Positions 36,893 through 46,644 of a stretch of 64,000 nt of DNA are shown here, in pieces (the first letter of the stretch is position 1; each line of letters begins with the position of its first letter). The notes below the pieces were generated by a model, which saw only the letters and a program-made list of their open reading frames with translations, made no database searches and was not told where the DNA came from. Origin of the DNA: Thauera butanivorans NBRC 103042 (lineage in GTDB: Bacteria > Pseudomonadota > Gammaproteobacteria > Burkholderiales > Rhodocyclaceae); contig NZ_BCUG01000002.1 of the NCBI RefSeq assembly GCF_001591165.1, positions 1 to 64,000 of the forward strand. The letters are read 5' to 3'. The position numbers were made by a program, and so were the translations under genes.

Positions 36893-37549
36893 CTAGGCAC
36901 GCTCCAGCAGCCAGCGCGCCATGTCGCCCGGCGTGCGCACGCAGGCCAGCGGCCGTTCGGCCTCCAGCACTGCCAGCGGATGCGCACCGAAGCCCACCGC
37001 CAGGCCGGCTACGCCGGCGTTGCGCGCCATCTGCATGTCATGGGTGGTGTCGCCCACCATCAGCGTGCGCGCCGGATCGGCACCGAGTTCGTCCATCAAC
37101 TGTTCCAGCATCGCCGGATGCGGCTTCGAGAAGCACTCGTCGGCGCAGCGCGTCGCGAGGAAATGCGCGCCCAGCCCGGTATGCGCCAGCGCCCGATCCA
37201 GGCCGACCCGGCTCTTGCCGGTGGCCACCCCCAGCATGCGGCCACGCCCGGCCAGCTCGGCGATCAACTGCGGCACGCCGTCGAACAAGCGCAGTTCGTG
37301 GTCCATGGAGAGGAAATGATGGCGATAGCGCTCGATGATGCGCGGATAGTCGGGCTCGCGCAGCGCCGGCACCGCGTGGCGCAAGGCTTCGCCCAGCCCC
37401 AGCCCGATCACGTAGCGCGCCTGCTCGTCGCTCGGCTCGGGCAGACCGAGATCACGACAGGAAGCCTGGATGGCCTGGGCGATGGCCGCCGCCGAATCGA
37501 GCAGCGTACCGTCCCAGTCGAACACGATCAGATCGAAACCCTCAACCAT
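36893..37549 (-). CDS. gph: HAD-family phosphatase, phosphoglycolate phosphatase type
   Basis: A 218-aa HAD hydrolase. Motif I VFDWDGTLLDSAAAI (about 8-22), the Lys-containing ATGKSRVGLDRALA (about 110) and motif IV region LMVGDTTHDMQMARNAGVAG (about 165-184) are intact. It resembles Gph, which removes 2-phosphoglycolate formed in DNA repair, but paralogues with other sugar-phosphate substrates look alike. It directly follows rluC (stop/start 4 nt apart). ATG 37549 is preferred over GTG 37561 because TGAGCG lies just upstream. Confidence 0.8.
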   Translation of the reverse strand: MVEGFDLIVFDWDGTLLDSAAAIAQAIQASCRDLGLPEPSDEQARYVIGLGLGEALRHAVPALREPDYPRIIERYRHHFLSMDHELRLFDGVPQLIAELAGRGRMLGVATGKSRVGLDRALAHTGLGAHFLATRCADECFSKPHPAMLEQLMDELGADPARTLMVGDTTHDMQMARNAGVAGLAVGFGAHPLAVLEAERPLACVRTPGDMARWLLERA

Positions 37550-37553
37550 TCGC

Positions 37554-38513
37554 TCAGCCACTCGTCTTCTCCGCGACGCCCAGGGCGTCGATGAAGGATT
37601 GCAGTTCCGGCGGCAGCGCCGCCTCGAAGGACAGCGCCTCGCCAGTCAACGGGTGCTGGAACGAGAGCCGCGCCGCATGCAGGAACATGCGCTTCAGCCC
37701 CTCGCCTTCCAGCCGCTTGTTGAGGGCGAAGTCGCCGTACTTGTCGTCGCCGCACAGCGGAAAACCGAGATGCGTCAGATGCACCCGGATCTGGTGGGTG
37801 CGGCCGGTCTTCAGTTCCACTTCGAGCAGGCTGTAGTCGCGCCAGCGCTTCACCAGCCGCACGATGCTGTGCGAAGGCTTGCCCTCGTCGCCGACGCGCA
37901 CGCGGCGTTCGCCTTCGGCAGTCAGGTACTTGAGCAGCGGCGCCTTCACGTGCTGCAAGGGGTTGCTCCAGCGCCCCGCCACCAGGGTCAGGTAGCGCTT
38001 CTCGACGCACCCTTCGCGCAGCAGGTCGTGCAGCGCGGTCAGCGCGGAACGCTTCTTCGCCACGATCAGCAGGCCCGAAGTCTCGCGGTCGAGCCGGTGC
38101 GCCAGTTCGAGCATGCGCACTTCAGGCCGCTGCACCCGCAACTGCTCGATGACGCCGTAGCTGACGCCGCTGCCGCCATGCACGGCCTTGCCCGCCGGCT
38201 TGTCGATGACGATCAGCGCGTCGTCCTCGTACACTACCGGCAGCGGCTTGCCCGCCGGCGCGGGCGCGCTGCGCACGGGTTCGGCGACCCGGATCGGCGG
38301 AATGCGCACTTCATCGCCTTCGGCCAGGCGGTAGGTCTGCTGCACCCGCCGGCCGTTCACCCTCACCTCGCCGCTGCGCAGGATGCGGTAGATATGGCTC
38401 TTGGGCACACCCTTGGCGATGCGCTGCAGGTAATTGTCGATGCGCTGCCCGGCCGAAGCCTCGTCGATGCGCTCGTGTCTTACCGCAATGCTTTTGCCTT
38501 CGATAGTCGTCAT
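37554..38513 (-). CDS. rluC: 23S rRNA pseudouridine synthase RluC
   Basis: A 319-aa pseudouridine synthase for 23S rRNA positions such as 955, 2504 and 2580. It has an N-terminal S4 RNA-binding domain (AGQRIDNYLQRIAKGVPKSH, about 21-40), the catalytic Asp in AHRLDRETSGLLIVAKK (about 138-154) and the C-terminal GRTHQIRVHLTHLGFPLCGD (about 245-264). ATG 38513 is chosen because longer in-frame extensions are not RluC-like. It is divergent from rne, the usual arrangement. Confidence 0.92.
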   Translation of the reverse strand: MTTIEGKSIAVRHERIDEASAGQRIDNYLQRIAKGVPKSHIYRILRSGEVRVNGRRVQQTYRLAEGDEVRIPPIRVAEPVRSAPAPAGKPLPVVYEDDALIVIDKPAGKAVHGGSGVSYGVIEQLRVQRPEVRMLELAHRLDRETSGLLIVAKKRSALTALHDLLREGCVEKRYLTLVAGRWSNPLQHVKAPLLKYLTAEGERRVRVGDEGKPSHSIVRLVKRWRDYSLLEVELKTGRTHQIRVHLTHLGFPLCGDDKYGDFALNKRLEGEGLKRMFLHAARLSFQHPLTGEALSFEAALPPELQSFIDALGVAEKTSG

Positions 38514-38958
38514 GAAATATACTTTCGGGCGGTCGACCCGGTCGCTGCCAGCCAAGTGCATCAGTCGAGGCTCCGTACGTCGAAACGACGGGCCTGAAGA
38601 CGACGGCAAACTGCTGGCGATGAGCCCTGAAGAGCGCTCCCGGCGTCGCCGCTGCGTGCCATCCAATGCCAAAAAAGGCGCCGATGGTAACGCAATCGCC
38701 AACTTCGATACACCCGTCCAGCCCCTGGGTTGGATTTTGACGCGTTACTCGCACTTGCAGGATCAAATGTTCCGGCCCGGCAGCCCCATGACCGGCCCGC
38801 TGGCGGGAACAAGAGAATATCGACCAGCCGACCCATCACAGCCCGACTAACCCACCGGATGCAAACAGAAGCCCAAGCCAATCGCTCCTGAAGCCGGAAA
38901 GCGCGATGGTGCGCGCCGTTCGTCCTGCCCGTGCTTTTGACGCGGGAGAACGATCCAA
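38514..38958. other. rluC-rne intergenic region and rne leader
   Basis: 445 nt without an accepted gene. On the plus strand it should hold the rne promoter and a long 5' leader; TTGACG at 38736 is a possible -35 but the matching -10 is poor. In E. coli a long rne leader mediates RNase E autoregulation; whether this one does is not visible from sequence. The strong ribosome site GGGAGAA precedes the rne ATG. Confidence 0.5.
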
Positions 38959-41900
38959 ATGAAGCGCATGCTTTTCAATGCGACGCAGGCCGAGGAACTG
39001 CGCGTCGCAATCGTGGATGGTCAGAAACTGATCGACCTCGATATCGAATCGGCCTCGAAGGAAGAACGCAAGAGCAACATCTACAAGGCGGTCATCACCC
39101 GCATCGAGCCCAGCCTCGAGGCCGCCTTCGTCGACTATGGCGCCGAGCGCCATGGCTTCCTGCCGTTCAAGGAAATTTCCCGCTCCTACTTCCAGCCCGG
39201 CGTGGACGCCGGCAAGGCCTCCATCAAGGAAGCGCTGAAGGAGGGCCAGGAACTGATCGTCCAGGTCGAGAAGGACGAGCGCGGCAACAAGGGCGCAGCG
39301 CTCACCACCTACATCTCGCTGGCCGGCCGCTACCTGGTGCTGATGCCGAACAACCCGCGCGGCGGCGGCGTGTCGCGCCGCGTCGAAGGCGACGAGCGTG
39401 CCGAACTGCGCGAAGCGATGGACCAGCTCGACGTGCCGCAGGGCATGAGCCTGATCGCCCGCACCGCCGCGATCGGCCGCAGCGCCGAAGAGCTGTCATG
39501 GGACTTGAGCTACCTGCTGCAACTGTGGCGCGCGATCGAAGGCGCGGCGCAGAGCCAGAGCGGCGCTTTCCTGATCTACCAGGAAGGCAGCCTGGTGATC
39601 CGCGCGATCCGCGACTACTTCCAGCCCGACATCGGCGAGATCCTGATCGACACCGACGACGTCTATGAACAGGCCTGCCAGTTCATGGGCCACGTCATGC
39701 CCGCCAACGTCACCCGGGTGAAGCGCTACAGCGACGACGTGCCGCTGTTCTCGCGCTTCCAGATCGAGCACCAGATCGAATCGGCCTACTCGCGCCAGGT
39801 CGGCCTGCCCTCGGGCGGCGCCGTCGTCATCGACCACACCGAGGCGCTGGTGTCGATCGACGTCAACTCCGGCCGCGCCACCAAGGGCTCGGACATCGAG
39901 GAAACCGCCTTCCGCACCAACTGCGAGGCGGCCGACGAAATCGCCCGCCAGCTCCGCCTGCGCGACCTCGGCGGCCTGATCGTCATCGACTTCATCGACA
40001 TGGAGTCGGCCAAGAACCAGCGCGAAGTCGAGAACCGCCTGCGCGACGCGCTGCGCCACGACCGCGCCCGCGTGCAGACCGGCAAGATCAGCCGCTTCGG
40101 CCTGCTCGAACTGTCGCGCCAGCGCCTGCGCCCGGCCCTGGCCGAAACCAGCTACATCACCTGCCCGCGCTGCAACGGCACCGGCCACATCCGCAGCACC
40201 GAATCGTCGGCGCTGCACATCGTCCGCATCCTCGAAGAAGAAGCGATGAAGGACAACACCGGCGCGGTGCACCTGCAGGTGCCGGTCGACGTCGCCACCT
40301 TCCTGCTCAACGAGAAGCGCGTCGACATCGCCCGCATCGAGATGCGCCACAAGGTGCAGCTCATCATCGTCCCCAACCGCCACCTCGAAACGCCGGCACA
40401 CGAAATCATCCGCCTGCGCCACGACCAGCTCAACGCCGAGGACATCGCGCTGGCGAGCTACCAGATGGTGCAGAAGCCCGACGAGGACGTCGCCCGCCTG
40501 CCAAGCAAGAACAACGAGCGCCCCGCCCGCCAGGAAGCCGCGGTCAAGAGCATCGCCCCGGCCCAGCCCGCGCCGGCCGCCGCCAACGCTGCACAGCCGG
40601 CCGAGCAAAGCGCCGCCGCAGCCGAGCCGAAGGGGCTGCTGGCACGCATCATGAGCTGGTTCTCCGGCGCCAAGCCGCAAACCGCCCCGGCCCCCGACCC
40701 CGCCGCCGAAACGGCGCCGAAACGCGAAACCCGTGCACGTGGCGAGCGCACTGGCGAAGGACGCCGCAACGGCGGCAACCGCGGCCGCCGTGGCGAACGC
40801 GATGGCGACGCACAGCCCGGCCGTAGCACGCGCGGCGAACGCCAGGAACGCGCCGAGGCCGCCGACAAGCCGCAGCGCGCCGAAAAGGCCGAACGCAGCA
40901 GTGAACGCACCGAAGGCCGCGGCCGTGGCCGCAGCCGTGGCGAACGCAGCAACGAACGCGCAGCCGAAACCCTGCCGGCCGGTGCCCTGGCAGCCGAGGG
41001 CAACGACGAACTGCTGAAGTCCGCCGCCGCATTGACCACCGTTGCCGCCGCCACCGCTGCTGAGGCCGCCCCGGCCGACGCCGCCAGCGGCGAAGAAGGC
41101 GCGTCCGGCGAAAAGCGCCGCCGCCGCGGCCGCGGCCGTGGCCGCCGCACGGGCGAAGCCCTGGCGGATGCCGCAGCGCAAGGCAGCACGGAAACAGGCG
41201 CAGCAGGCGAAGACGCTGCGACCGCCGAAGACGCCAGCGCCGCTCCTGCCGCTCCGGTCGAGGAAAGCCCTGCCGCGGAAGCCGCGCCCGTCGCTGCTGA
41301 AACCGCTGCAGAGGTGATCGAACAGCCGGCCCAGGCCGAAGCGCAAGCTCCGGCTGAACAGACCGAAGCCTCCGCAGCCGAAGCAACGCCGGCCGAAGCA
41401 CCGGCCGTGGCTGAAGTGGATACGGCCGAAGCAGCCACTGCCCCGGCAGCAGGAGCTGTGCAGACAGCCGAAGAAGCCGCAGCGCTGCCGGTCGTCGCCG
41501 TGACAGTTGAGGCAGTCCCCACTACGCCGGTCGATACCGCGCCGGTCGATACCGCGGTGACCGAGGCGGAAGCGCTGGCCCCGGTCAAGCTCGCAAGCGA
41601 AGTCGAAGCAGAACAGCCGGCAGCAATCGAGGCAGCGGCAGACGAAGCTCCCGTAGCGCAGGCGCCGGTCGTAGAGCTCGCCGCTCAGCCGGTCGCCGAG
41701 GAGAGCACGGCAGTCGAAACCGAAGCGCCAGCCCCGGCCGACACGGTACCTTCGCTGATCGAGCGCGCAGCCATCGCCGCCCGAACCACCAATGGCGAGG
41801 CGACGAGCGCCGAAGCCGCTGCAAGCCTGGCGCCGAGCGCCCCCATCTCGGTTCCGGGAGAAAACGGCCTGGTCATGATCGAGACCGATCCGACCAAGCG

Positions 41901-42012
41901 CGCGGCATTCGGCACCGGCGCCCCGGAGCAGCCGGTCCGCCTCGGCCGCAAGCCGCGCCCGGCTCCCGTCATCATCGAAGAGCCGCTGCAGCAGGTCGAA
42001 ACGCGCAATTGA
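38959..42012 (+). CDS. rne: Ribonuclease E
   Basis: A 1017-aa endoribonuclease for rRNA, tRNA and mRNA processing and degradosome scaffold. The N-terminal catalytic half has an S1 domain ([20 protein letters not shown], about 38-57), the 5' sensor and the DNase I-like region ([13 protein letters not shown], about 300 and VIDFIDME, about 345). The Zn-link [12 protein letters not shown] is at about 400-411. From about 520 on the protein is disordered: Arg-rich blocks ([32 protein letters not shown]), then about 280 residues of Ala/Glu/Pro-rich sequence, ending with a conserved [21 protein letters not shown] strong terminator follows. Confidence 0.96.
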   Translation: MKRMLFNATQAEELRVAIVDGQKLIDLDIESASKEERKSNIYKAVITRIEPSLEAAFVDYGAERHGFLPFKEISRSYFQPGVDAGKASIKEALKEGQELIVQVEKDERGNKGAALTTYISLAGRYLVLMPNNPRGGGVSRRVEGDERAELREAMDQLDVPQGMSLIARTAAIGRSAEELSWDLSYLLQLWRAIEGAAQSQSGAFLIYQEGSLVIRAIRDYFQPDIGEILIDTDDVYEQACQFMGHVMPANVTRVKRYSDDVPLFSRFQIEHQIESAYSRQVGLPSGGAVVIDHTEALVSIDVNSGRATKGSDIEETAFRTNCEAADEIARQLRLRDLGGLIVIDFIDMESAKNQREVENRLRDALRHDRARVQTGKISRFGLLELSRQRLRPALAETSYITCPRCNGTGHIRSTESSALHIVRILEEEAMKDNTGAVHLQVPVDVATFLLNEKRVDIARIEMRHKVQLIIVPNRHLETPAHEIIRLRHDQLNAEDIALASYQMVQKPDEDVARLPSKNNERPARQEAAVKSIAPAQPAPAAANAAQPAEQSAAAAEPKGLLARIMSWFSGAKPQTAPAPDPAAETAPKRETRARGERTGEGRRNGGNRGRRGERDGDAQPGRSTRGERQERAEAADKPQRAEKAERSSERTEGRGRGRSRGERSNERAAETLPAGALAAEGNDELLKSAAALTTVAAATAAEAAPADAASGEEGASGEKRRRRGRGRGRRTGEALADAAAQGSTETGAAGEDAATAEDASAAPAAPVEESPAAEAAPVAAETAAEVIEQPAQAEAQAPAEQTEASAAEATPAEAPAVAEVDTAEAATAPAAGAVQTAEEAAALPVVAVTVEAVPTTPVDTAPVDTAVTEAEALAPVKLASEVEAEQPAAIEAAADEAPVAQAPVVELAAQPVAEESTAVETEAPAPADTVPSLIERAAIAARTTNGEATSAEAAASLAPSAPISVPGENGLVMIETDPTKRAAFGTGAPEQPVRLGRKPRPAPVIIEEPLQQVETRN

Positions 42013-42036
42013 GCGCGGGTTCGATCCGCACATGCG

Positions 42037-42069
42037 AAAAGGCCACTCCCTTACGGGGGTGGCCTTTTT
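42037..42069. terminator. Bidirectional terminator after rne
   Basis: AAAAGGCCAC (42037-42046) pairs with GTGGCCTTTT (42059-42068) around a 12-nt loop, with A-run and T-run on the two sides. It fits termination of rne on plus and of the phosphatase gene on minus. Confidence 0.9.
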
Positions 42070-42102
42070 CTCATTCAGGCGCCGATACGGCGCACGGACC
42101 GC

Positions 42103-42573
42103 TCAAGCCTGGGTCGTCACGCTCTCCAGCAAGCCGCGCACGCCGCTCTCGCACAGATCCAGCACGGTGTCGAAGCCCTTGGGGCCGCCGTAGTACGGAT
42201 CGGGCACCTCGTCGAGCTCGCTGCCGCGTGCATAGCTCATGAACAGGCCCAGGCGCGGGAGATAGACCTCCGGGCACATGCGCTGCATGTACTCCATATG
42301 GCCGCGATCCATCGCCAGCACGAGGTCGAAGCGCTGGAAGTCGGATACGTGCAGCTTGCGCGCACGCAGGTCCGACAGATCGTAGCCGCGCTGCTGCGCC
42401 GCCTTGCGCGCGCGTGGATCGGGCGCCTCGCCGACATGGTAGCCGTGCGTGCCCGCGGAATCGACCTCGATCAGCCCGCCGAGCCCGCCTGTCTGGATGT
42501 AATGCCGGGCGATGCCCTCGGCGGTCGGCGACCGGCAGATGTTGCCGGAGCACACGAACAGGATTTTCACCAT
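42103..42573 (-). CDS. Low-molecular-weight protein-tyrosine phosphatase
   Basis: A 156-aa phosphatase. The signature CSGNICRSPTAEG near the N-terminus (Cys about 8, Arg about 14) is the C(X)5R P-loop, and the catalytic Asp is in VPDPYYGGPKGFDTV (about 116-130). Bacterial members act on tyrosine kinases of exopolysaccharide synthesis or on other phosphoproteins; no kinase lies nearby. ATG 42573 follows an AGGAG-rich stretch. It is 17 nt from the uvrB stop and may share its transcript. Confidence 0.9.
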   Translation of the reverse strand: MVKILFVCSGNICRSPTAEGIARHYIQTGGLGGLIEVDSAGTHGYHVGEAPDPRARKAAQQRGYDLSDLRARKLHVSDFQRFDLVLAMDRGHMEYMQRMCPEVYLPRLGLFMSYARGSELDEVPDPYYGGPKGFDTVLDLCESGVRGLLESVTTQA

Positions 42574-42590
42574 CTCTCCTCCCCTCCTCG

Positions 42591-44687
42591 TCAAACGCTG
42601 CCGTGCTGGTCTGCGCCAAACGCGCGCTGGCGAAGCTTGAACAGCTCGTCGCGTGCCGCAGCGGCTTTCTCGAACTCCAGGTTGCGGGCGTGTTCCTGCA
42701 TCTCCTTTTCCAGGCGCTTGATCGCCCGCGCCAGTGCCTTCTCGTCCATCACCGCATAGTCGGCCTCCTTCTCGGCCACGCGCGCGGTGTCGCGCTTGGC
42801 GCCATCCGAATCATAGACCCCGTCGATGATGTCCTTGATGCGCTTCGTCACCGATTTCGGCACGATGCCGTGGGCTTCGTTGAAGGCGATCTGTTTCTGG
42901 CGGCGGCGTTCCGTCTCGCCGATCGCCGCCTTCATCGAGTCGGTCATGCGGTCGGCGTACAGGATGGCGGTGCCATGCAGGTGGCGCGCGGCGCGGCCGA
43001 TGGTCTGGATCAGCGAGCGCTCGGAACGCAGGAAACCTTCCTTGTCCGCATCCAGGATCGCTACCAGCGACACTTCGGGAATGTCCAGGCCTTCGCGCAG
43101 CAGGTTGATGCCCACCAGCACGTCGAACTCGCCCAGGCGCAGGTCACGGATGATCTCGACCCGCTCCACGGTGTCGATGTCCGAATGCAGATAGCGCACG
43201 CGGATGCCGTTGTCGGCCAGGTAGTCGGTCAGGTCCTCGGCCATGCGCTTGGTCAGCACGGTGACCAGCACACGCTCATTCACCGCCAGCCGCTTCTTGA
43301 TCTCGGACAGCAGGTCGTCGACCTGCGTCATCGCCGGGCGCACCTCCACCAGCGGGTCGATCAGCCCGGTGGGGCGCACCACCTGCTCCACCACCTGGCC
43401 CTGGTGCTCTTCCTCGTACTTCGCCGGCGTCGCCGAAACGAAGATGGTCTGCGGCATCAGGCGCTCGAATTCGTCGAACTTCAGCGGCCGGTTGTCCAGC
43501 GCCGAAGGCAGGCGGAAGCCGTAGCCGACCAGGTTCTCCTTGCGCGAGCGGTCGCCCTTGTACATGCCGCCGACCTGGCCGATGGCGACGTGCGATTCGT
43601 CGACGAACAGCAGCGCATCGGCCGGCAGGTAGTCGATCAGCGTCGGCGGCGGCTCGCCCTGCCCGCGGCCGGAAAGATGGCGCGAGTAGTTCTCGATGCC
43701 CTTGCAGAAGCCCATCTCGTTGAGCATCTCGAGGTCGAAGCGGGTGCGCTGCTCGATGCGCTGCGCTTCCACCAGCTTGCCTTCGCGCTGGAAGAAGGCG
43801 ACGCGCTCGCGCAGTTCGTCCTTGATCGCCTCCACCGCCTTCAGCACGGTGGCGCGCGGCGTCACGTAGTGGCTGGACGGGTAGACGGTGAAGCGCGCCA
43901 GCCTGTGGCGCAGGTGGCCGGTGAGCGGGTCGAACAGCGTCAGGTGCTCGATCTCGTCGTCGAACATCTCGATGCGCACCGCCAGCTCGGCGTTTTCCGC
44001 CGGAAACACGTCGATGACGTCGCCGCGCACGCGGAAGGTGCCGCGGCGGAAGTCGATGTCGGCGCGGGTGTACTGCATCGCCACCAGGCGCTGGATCAGG
44101 TCGCGGTGCGCCATGCGCTCGCCTTCGCGCAGGTGCAGGATCATCGCGTGGTAATCGACCGGGTCGCCGATGCCGTAGATGCACGACACCGTGGCCACGA
44201 TCACCACGTCGCGCCGCTCCATCAGGCTCTTGGTCGCCGACAGCCGCATCTGCTCGATGTGCTCGTTGATCGACGAGTCCTTCTCGATGAAGAGGTCGCG
44301 CGAGGGCACGTAGGCTTCGGGCTGGTAGTAGTCGTAGTAGCTGACGAAGTACTCCACCGCATTCTCGGGCAGGAACTCCTTGAACTCGGCGTACAACTGC
44401 GCCGCCAGCGTCTTGTTCGGTGCCAACACCAGCGCCGGCCGGCCCATGCGGGCGATGACGTTGGCCATCGTGTAGGTCTTGCCCGAGCCGGTCACGCCCA
44501 GCAGGGTCTGGTACATCAGCCCGTCCTCGACCCCTTCGCACAGCAGGCGGATCGCCTCGGGCTGGTCGCCGGCGGGTGGAAACGGCTGGTGCAGGCGGAA
44601 AGGACTGCCTTCGTAGCTCACCACCTGCGGTCCGTTCGCCGGGCTGCCGGACGCGGTGCTTCCTTCGCTGTTGCCATGACTCGTCAT
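42591..44687 (-). CDS. uvrB: UvrABC system protein B
   Basis: A 698-aa helicase-like damage-recognition subunit. Walker [15 protein letters not shown] (about 63-76), the beta-hairpin region [20 protein letters not shown] (about 120-139), [13 protein letters not shown] (about 370) and the C-terminal UVR motif ([20 protein letters not shown], about 660-679) that binds UvrC are present. ATG 44687 is the last one before the conserved [19 protein letters not shown]; longer extension upstream is not supported. Its partner UvrC is encoded at 11.4 kb. Confidence 0.95.
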   Translation of the reverse strand: MTSHGNSEGSTASGSPANGPQVVSYEGSPFRLHQPFPPAGDQPEAIRLLCEGVEDGLMYQTLLGVTGSGKTYTMANVIARMGRPALVLAPNKTLAAQLYAEFKEFLPENAVEYFVSYYDYYQPEAYVPSRDLFIEKDSSINEHIEQMRLSATKSLMERRDVVIVATVSCIYGIGDPVDYHAMILHLREGERMAHRDLIQRLVAMQYTRADIDFRRGTFRVRGDVIDVFPAENAELAVRIEMFDDEIEHLTLFDPLTGHLRHRLARFTVYPSSHYVTPRATVLKAVEAIKDELRERVAFFQREGKLVEAQRIEQRTRFDLEMLNEMGFCKGIENYSRHLSGRGQGEPPPTLIDYLPADALLFVDESHVAIGQVGGMYKGDRSRKENLVGYGFRLPSALDNRPLKFDEFERLMPQTIFVSATPAKYEEEHQGQVVEQVVRPTGLIDPLVEVRPAMTQVDDLLSEIKKRLAVNERVLVTVLTKRMAEDLTDYLADNGIRVRYLHSDIDTVERVEIIRDLRLGEFDVLVGINLLREGLDIPEVSLVAILDADKEGFLRSERSLIQTIGRAARHLHGTAILYADRMTDSMKAAIGETERRRQKQIAFNEAHGIVPKSVTKRIKDIIDGVYDSDGAKRDTARVAEKEADYAVMDEKALARAIKRLEKEMQEHARNLEFEKAAAARDELFKLRQRAFGADQHGSV

Positions 44688-44831
44688 GCTAATATTTCGC
44701 CTTGCGTGTGCGGTGCACCAAGAACGGCGCGCCGGACGAAAACGCCGATTATTTCCCAAATCGCGCGACAAGGCACGGCCCATGCCGTTCCTGTTACGCG
44801 GCCTCGCCACCGTAGAACCCCTGGAGTCCTC

Positions 44832-46040
44832 ATGTCTGCTTCGATCTTCGCCGCCGTCGAGATGGCGCCCCGTGACCCGATCCTTGGCCTGAACGAGGCC
44901 TTCGCCGCCGACACCCGCGCAGAGAAGGTCAACCTCGGCGTCGGCGTCTACTACGACGACAACGGCAAGATTCCGCTGCTGGCCGCCGTCCGCGCGGCCG
45001 AGAAGGCTCGCCTCGAAGCCCAGCCGCCGCGCGGCTACCAGCCGATCGAAGGTCCGGCCGCCTACAACGGCGCCGTGCAGAACCTACTGTTCGGCAAGGA
45101 CTCCGCGCTGGCCACCAGCGGCCAGGTCGTCACCGTCGAAGCACTCGGCGGCACCGGCGCGCTGAAGGTCGGCGCCGACTACCTGAAGCGCCTGCTGCCC
45201 GGCGCCAGCGTCTACATCTCCGACCCGAGCTGGGAAAACCACCGCGCCCTGTTCGAATCGGCCGGCTTCCCGGTGCAGACCTACGCCTACTACGATGCCG
45301 CCACCCGCGGCGTGAACTTCGCCGGCATGAAGGCCAGCCTCGAAGCCGCCCCCGCCGGCTCGATCATCGTGCTGCACGCCTGCTGCCACAACCCCACCGG
45401 CGCCGACCTGTCCGACGCCCAGTGGGACGAAGTCGTTGCCGTGTGCCGCAGCCGTGGCCTGGTGCCTTTCCTCGACATGGCCTACCAGGGCTTCGCCGAC
45501 GGCATCGACGCCGACGCCGTGGCCGTGCGCGCGTTCTCGGCCAGTGGCCTGCAGTTCTTCGTCTCCAGCTCGTTCTCCAAGAGCTTCTCGCTGTACGGCG
45601 AGCGTGTCGGCGCGCTGTCGATCGTCACCGCCAGCAAGGAAGAAGCCGGCCGCGTGCTGTCGCAGGTCAAGCGCGTGATCCGCACCAACTACTCCAACCC
45701 GCCGATCCACGGCGGCGCCATCGTCGCCGCGGTGCTCAACTCGCCCGAGCTGCGCCAGCAGTGGGAAGACGAACTGGCCGGCATGCGCGACCGCATCCGC
45801 GCCATGCGCACCAGCCTGGTCGAGCAGTTGAAGGCCGCAGGCGTGGCCCAGGACTTCTCCTTCGTCATCAAGCAGCGCGGCATGTTCTCCTACACCGGCC
45901 TGAGCGCCGGGCAGGTCGAGAAGCTGAAGGCCGATTTCGGCATCTACGCCGTGTCGACCGGCCGCATCTGCCTGGCCGCACTGAACTCGAAGAACATCGG
46001 CTACGTCGCCAAGGCCATCGCCCAGGTCGTCAAGGGCTGA
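44832..46040 (+). CDS. tyrB: Aromatic-amino-acid / aspartate aminotransferase
   Basis: A 402-aa PLP-dependent class I aminotransferase of the AspC/TyrB type. It starts [19 protein letters not shown], and has [18 protein letters not shown] (about 178-195), the Asp of [12 protein letters not shown] (about 214-225) and the PLP Lys in [18 protein letters not shown] (about 246-263). The substrate range cannot be decided between aspartate and aromatic acids; tyrB is a label of convenience. GGAGT lies 7 nt before the ATG. It is divergent from uvrB and upstream of the tRNA-Asn genes. Confidence 0.88.
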   Translation: MSASIFAAVEMAPRDPILGLNEAFAADTRAEKVNLGVGVYYDDNGKIPLLAAVRAAEKARLEAQPPRGYQPIEGPAAYNGAVQNLLFGKDSALATSGQVVTVEALGGTGALKVGADYLKRLLPGASVYISDPSWENHRALFESAGFPVQTYAYYDAATRGVNFAGMKASLEAAPAGSIIVLHACCHNPTGADLSDAQWDEVVAVCRSRGLVPFLDMAYQGFADGIDADAVAVRAFSASGLQFFVSSSFSKSFSLYGERVGALSIVTASKEEAGRVLSQVKRVIRTNYSNPPIHGGAIVAAVLNSPELRQQWEDELAGMRDRIRAMRTSLVEQLKAAGVAQDFSFVIKQRGMFSYTGLSAGQVEKLKADFGIYAVSTGRICLAALNSKNIGYVAKAIAQVVKG

Positions 46041-46054
46041 GCAAGGATCGAGAC

Positions 46055-46086
46055 GGAGCGGTGAAAGCAGGAAAAATCACCGCTCC
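46055..46086 (+). terminator. Stem-loop after the aminotransferase gene
   Basis: GGAGCGGTGA (46055-46064) pairs fully with TCACCGCTCC (46077-46086), 12-nt loop. There is no T-run, and it ends 3 nt before the -35 of the tRNA promoter, so it may insulate the two units. Confidence 0.5.
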
Positions 46087-46089
46087 ACC

Positions 46090-46118
46090 TTGACGCGACA
46101 CGACACCATTCCTATAAT
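46090..46118 (+). promoter_or_regulatory. Promoter of tRNA-Asn genes
   Basis: TTGACG (46090-46095), 17-nt spacer and perfect TATAAT (46113-46118), followed by GC-rich GCGCGCC typical of stable-RNA discriminators. Start near 46125, just before the first tRNA. Confidence 0.85.
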
Positions 46119-46130
46119 GCGCGCCTCTGT

Positions 46131-46206
46131 TCCCCGATAGCTCAGTCGGTAGAGCGCCGGACTGTTAATCCGTAGGTCCCTGGTTCGAGCCCAGGTCGGG
46201 GAGCCA
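46131..46206 (+). tRNA. tRNA-Asn (anticodon GTT), first copy
   Basis: A 76-nt cloverleaf: acceptor TCCCCGA pairs with TCGGGGA, discriminator G, encoded CCA at 46204-46206. The anticodon GTT is at 46164-46166 in the loop CTGTTAA. The T-loop GGTTCGAGCC-type sequence is intact. Confidence 0.97.
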
Positions 46207-46280
46207 AAGCTTCAGAACCTGCCGTTTCACACGGAAACGACAGGCAGCAGCAAACACCGAGTTTCAGCACAAGTTTCAAT

Positions 46281-46356
46281 TCCCCGATAGCTCAGTCGGT
46301 AGAGCGCCGGACTGTTAATCCGTAGGTCCCTGGTTCGAGCCCAGGTCGGGGAGCCA
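46281..46356 (+). tRNA. tRNA-Asn (anticodon GTT), second copy
   Basis: Identical over all 76 nt to the first copy and 74 nt downstream of it. The spacer has no evident promoter, so both copies are probably cut from one transcript that starts near 46125 and ends at the terminator at 46402-46449. Confidence 0.97.
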
Positions 46357-46401
46357 TGTTACCCCGCACTGTGAACCGCCAATGGCATTCACAATGCTTT
46401 C

Positions 46402-46449
46402 AGGCCAGTAATCCAGCGCCACTTCGGTGCCGCGGATACTGGCCTTTTT
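46402..46449 (+). terminator. Intrinsic terminator of the tRNA-Asn operon
   Basis: AGGCCAGTA (46402-46410) pairs with TACTGGCCT (46437-46445), with additional base pairs in the loop, followed by TTTTT. Confidence 0.85.
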
Positions 46450-46644
46450 CATTCAATGCTTGGTCAGGAAGTTCTGCAGCATTTGCGGCTTCAATATCGA
46501 ATGGAGTGGCAGCGCGGAATTCGCAGACGGGGTATCAATACCCTTGGCTCGATACGAGCTTCGTGCCAAAGAGCATCAAGGACGTTCACCTGGATTCCGG
46601 CGTATGCTAACCCCCCAAGAGATTGGCTTATCTTGAGGCATACC

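Noticed and set aside
38434-38850. Small gene in the rluC-rne gap
   Set aside because: It overlaps the rluC start, has no ribosome site and no recognisable motif; the region is better explained as rne leader.
39496-42033. Minus-strand 845-codon frame over rne
   Set aside because: It is Gly/Cys/Ala-rich low complexity antisense to the RNase E frame, which is fully supported.
42414-46040. Single plus-strand frame of 1208 codons ending in the aminotransferase
   Set aside because: The first about 800 codons are antisense to uvrB and the phosphatase gene; the true aminotransferase start is ATG 44832 with a ribosome site.
46357-46644. Possible integrated element after the second tRNA-Asn
   Set aside because: No repeat of the tRNA 3' end, no integrase gene and a normal terminator follow; only a short open frame without support lies there.
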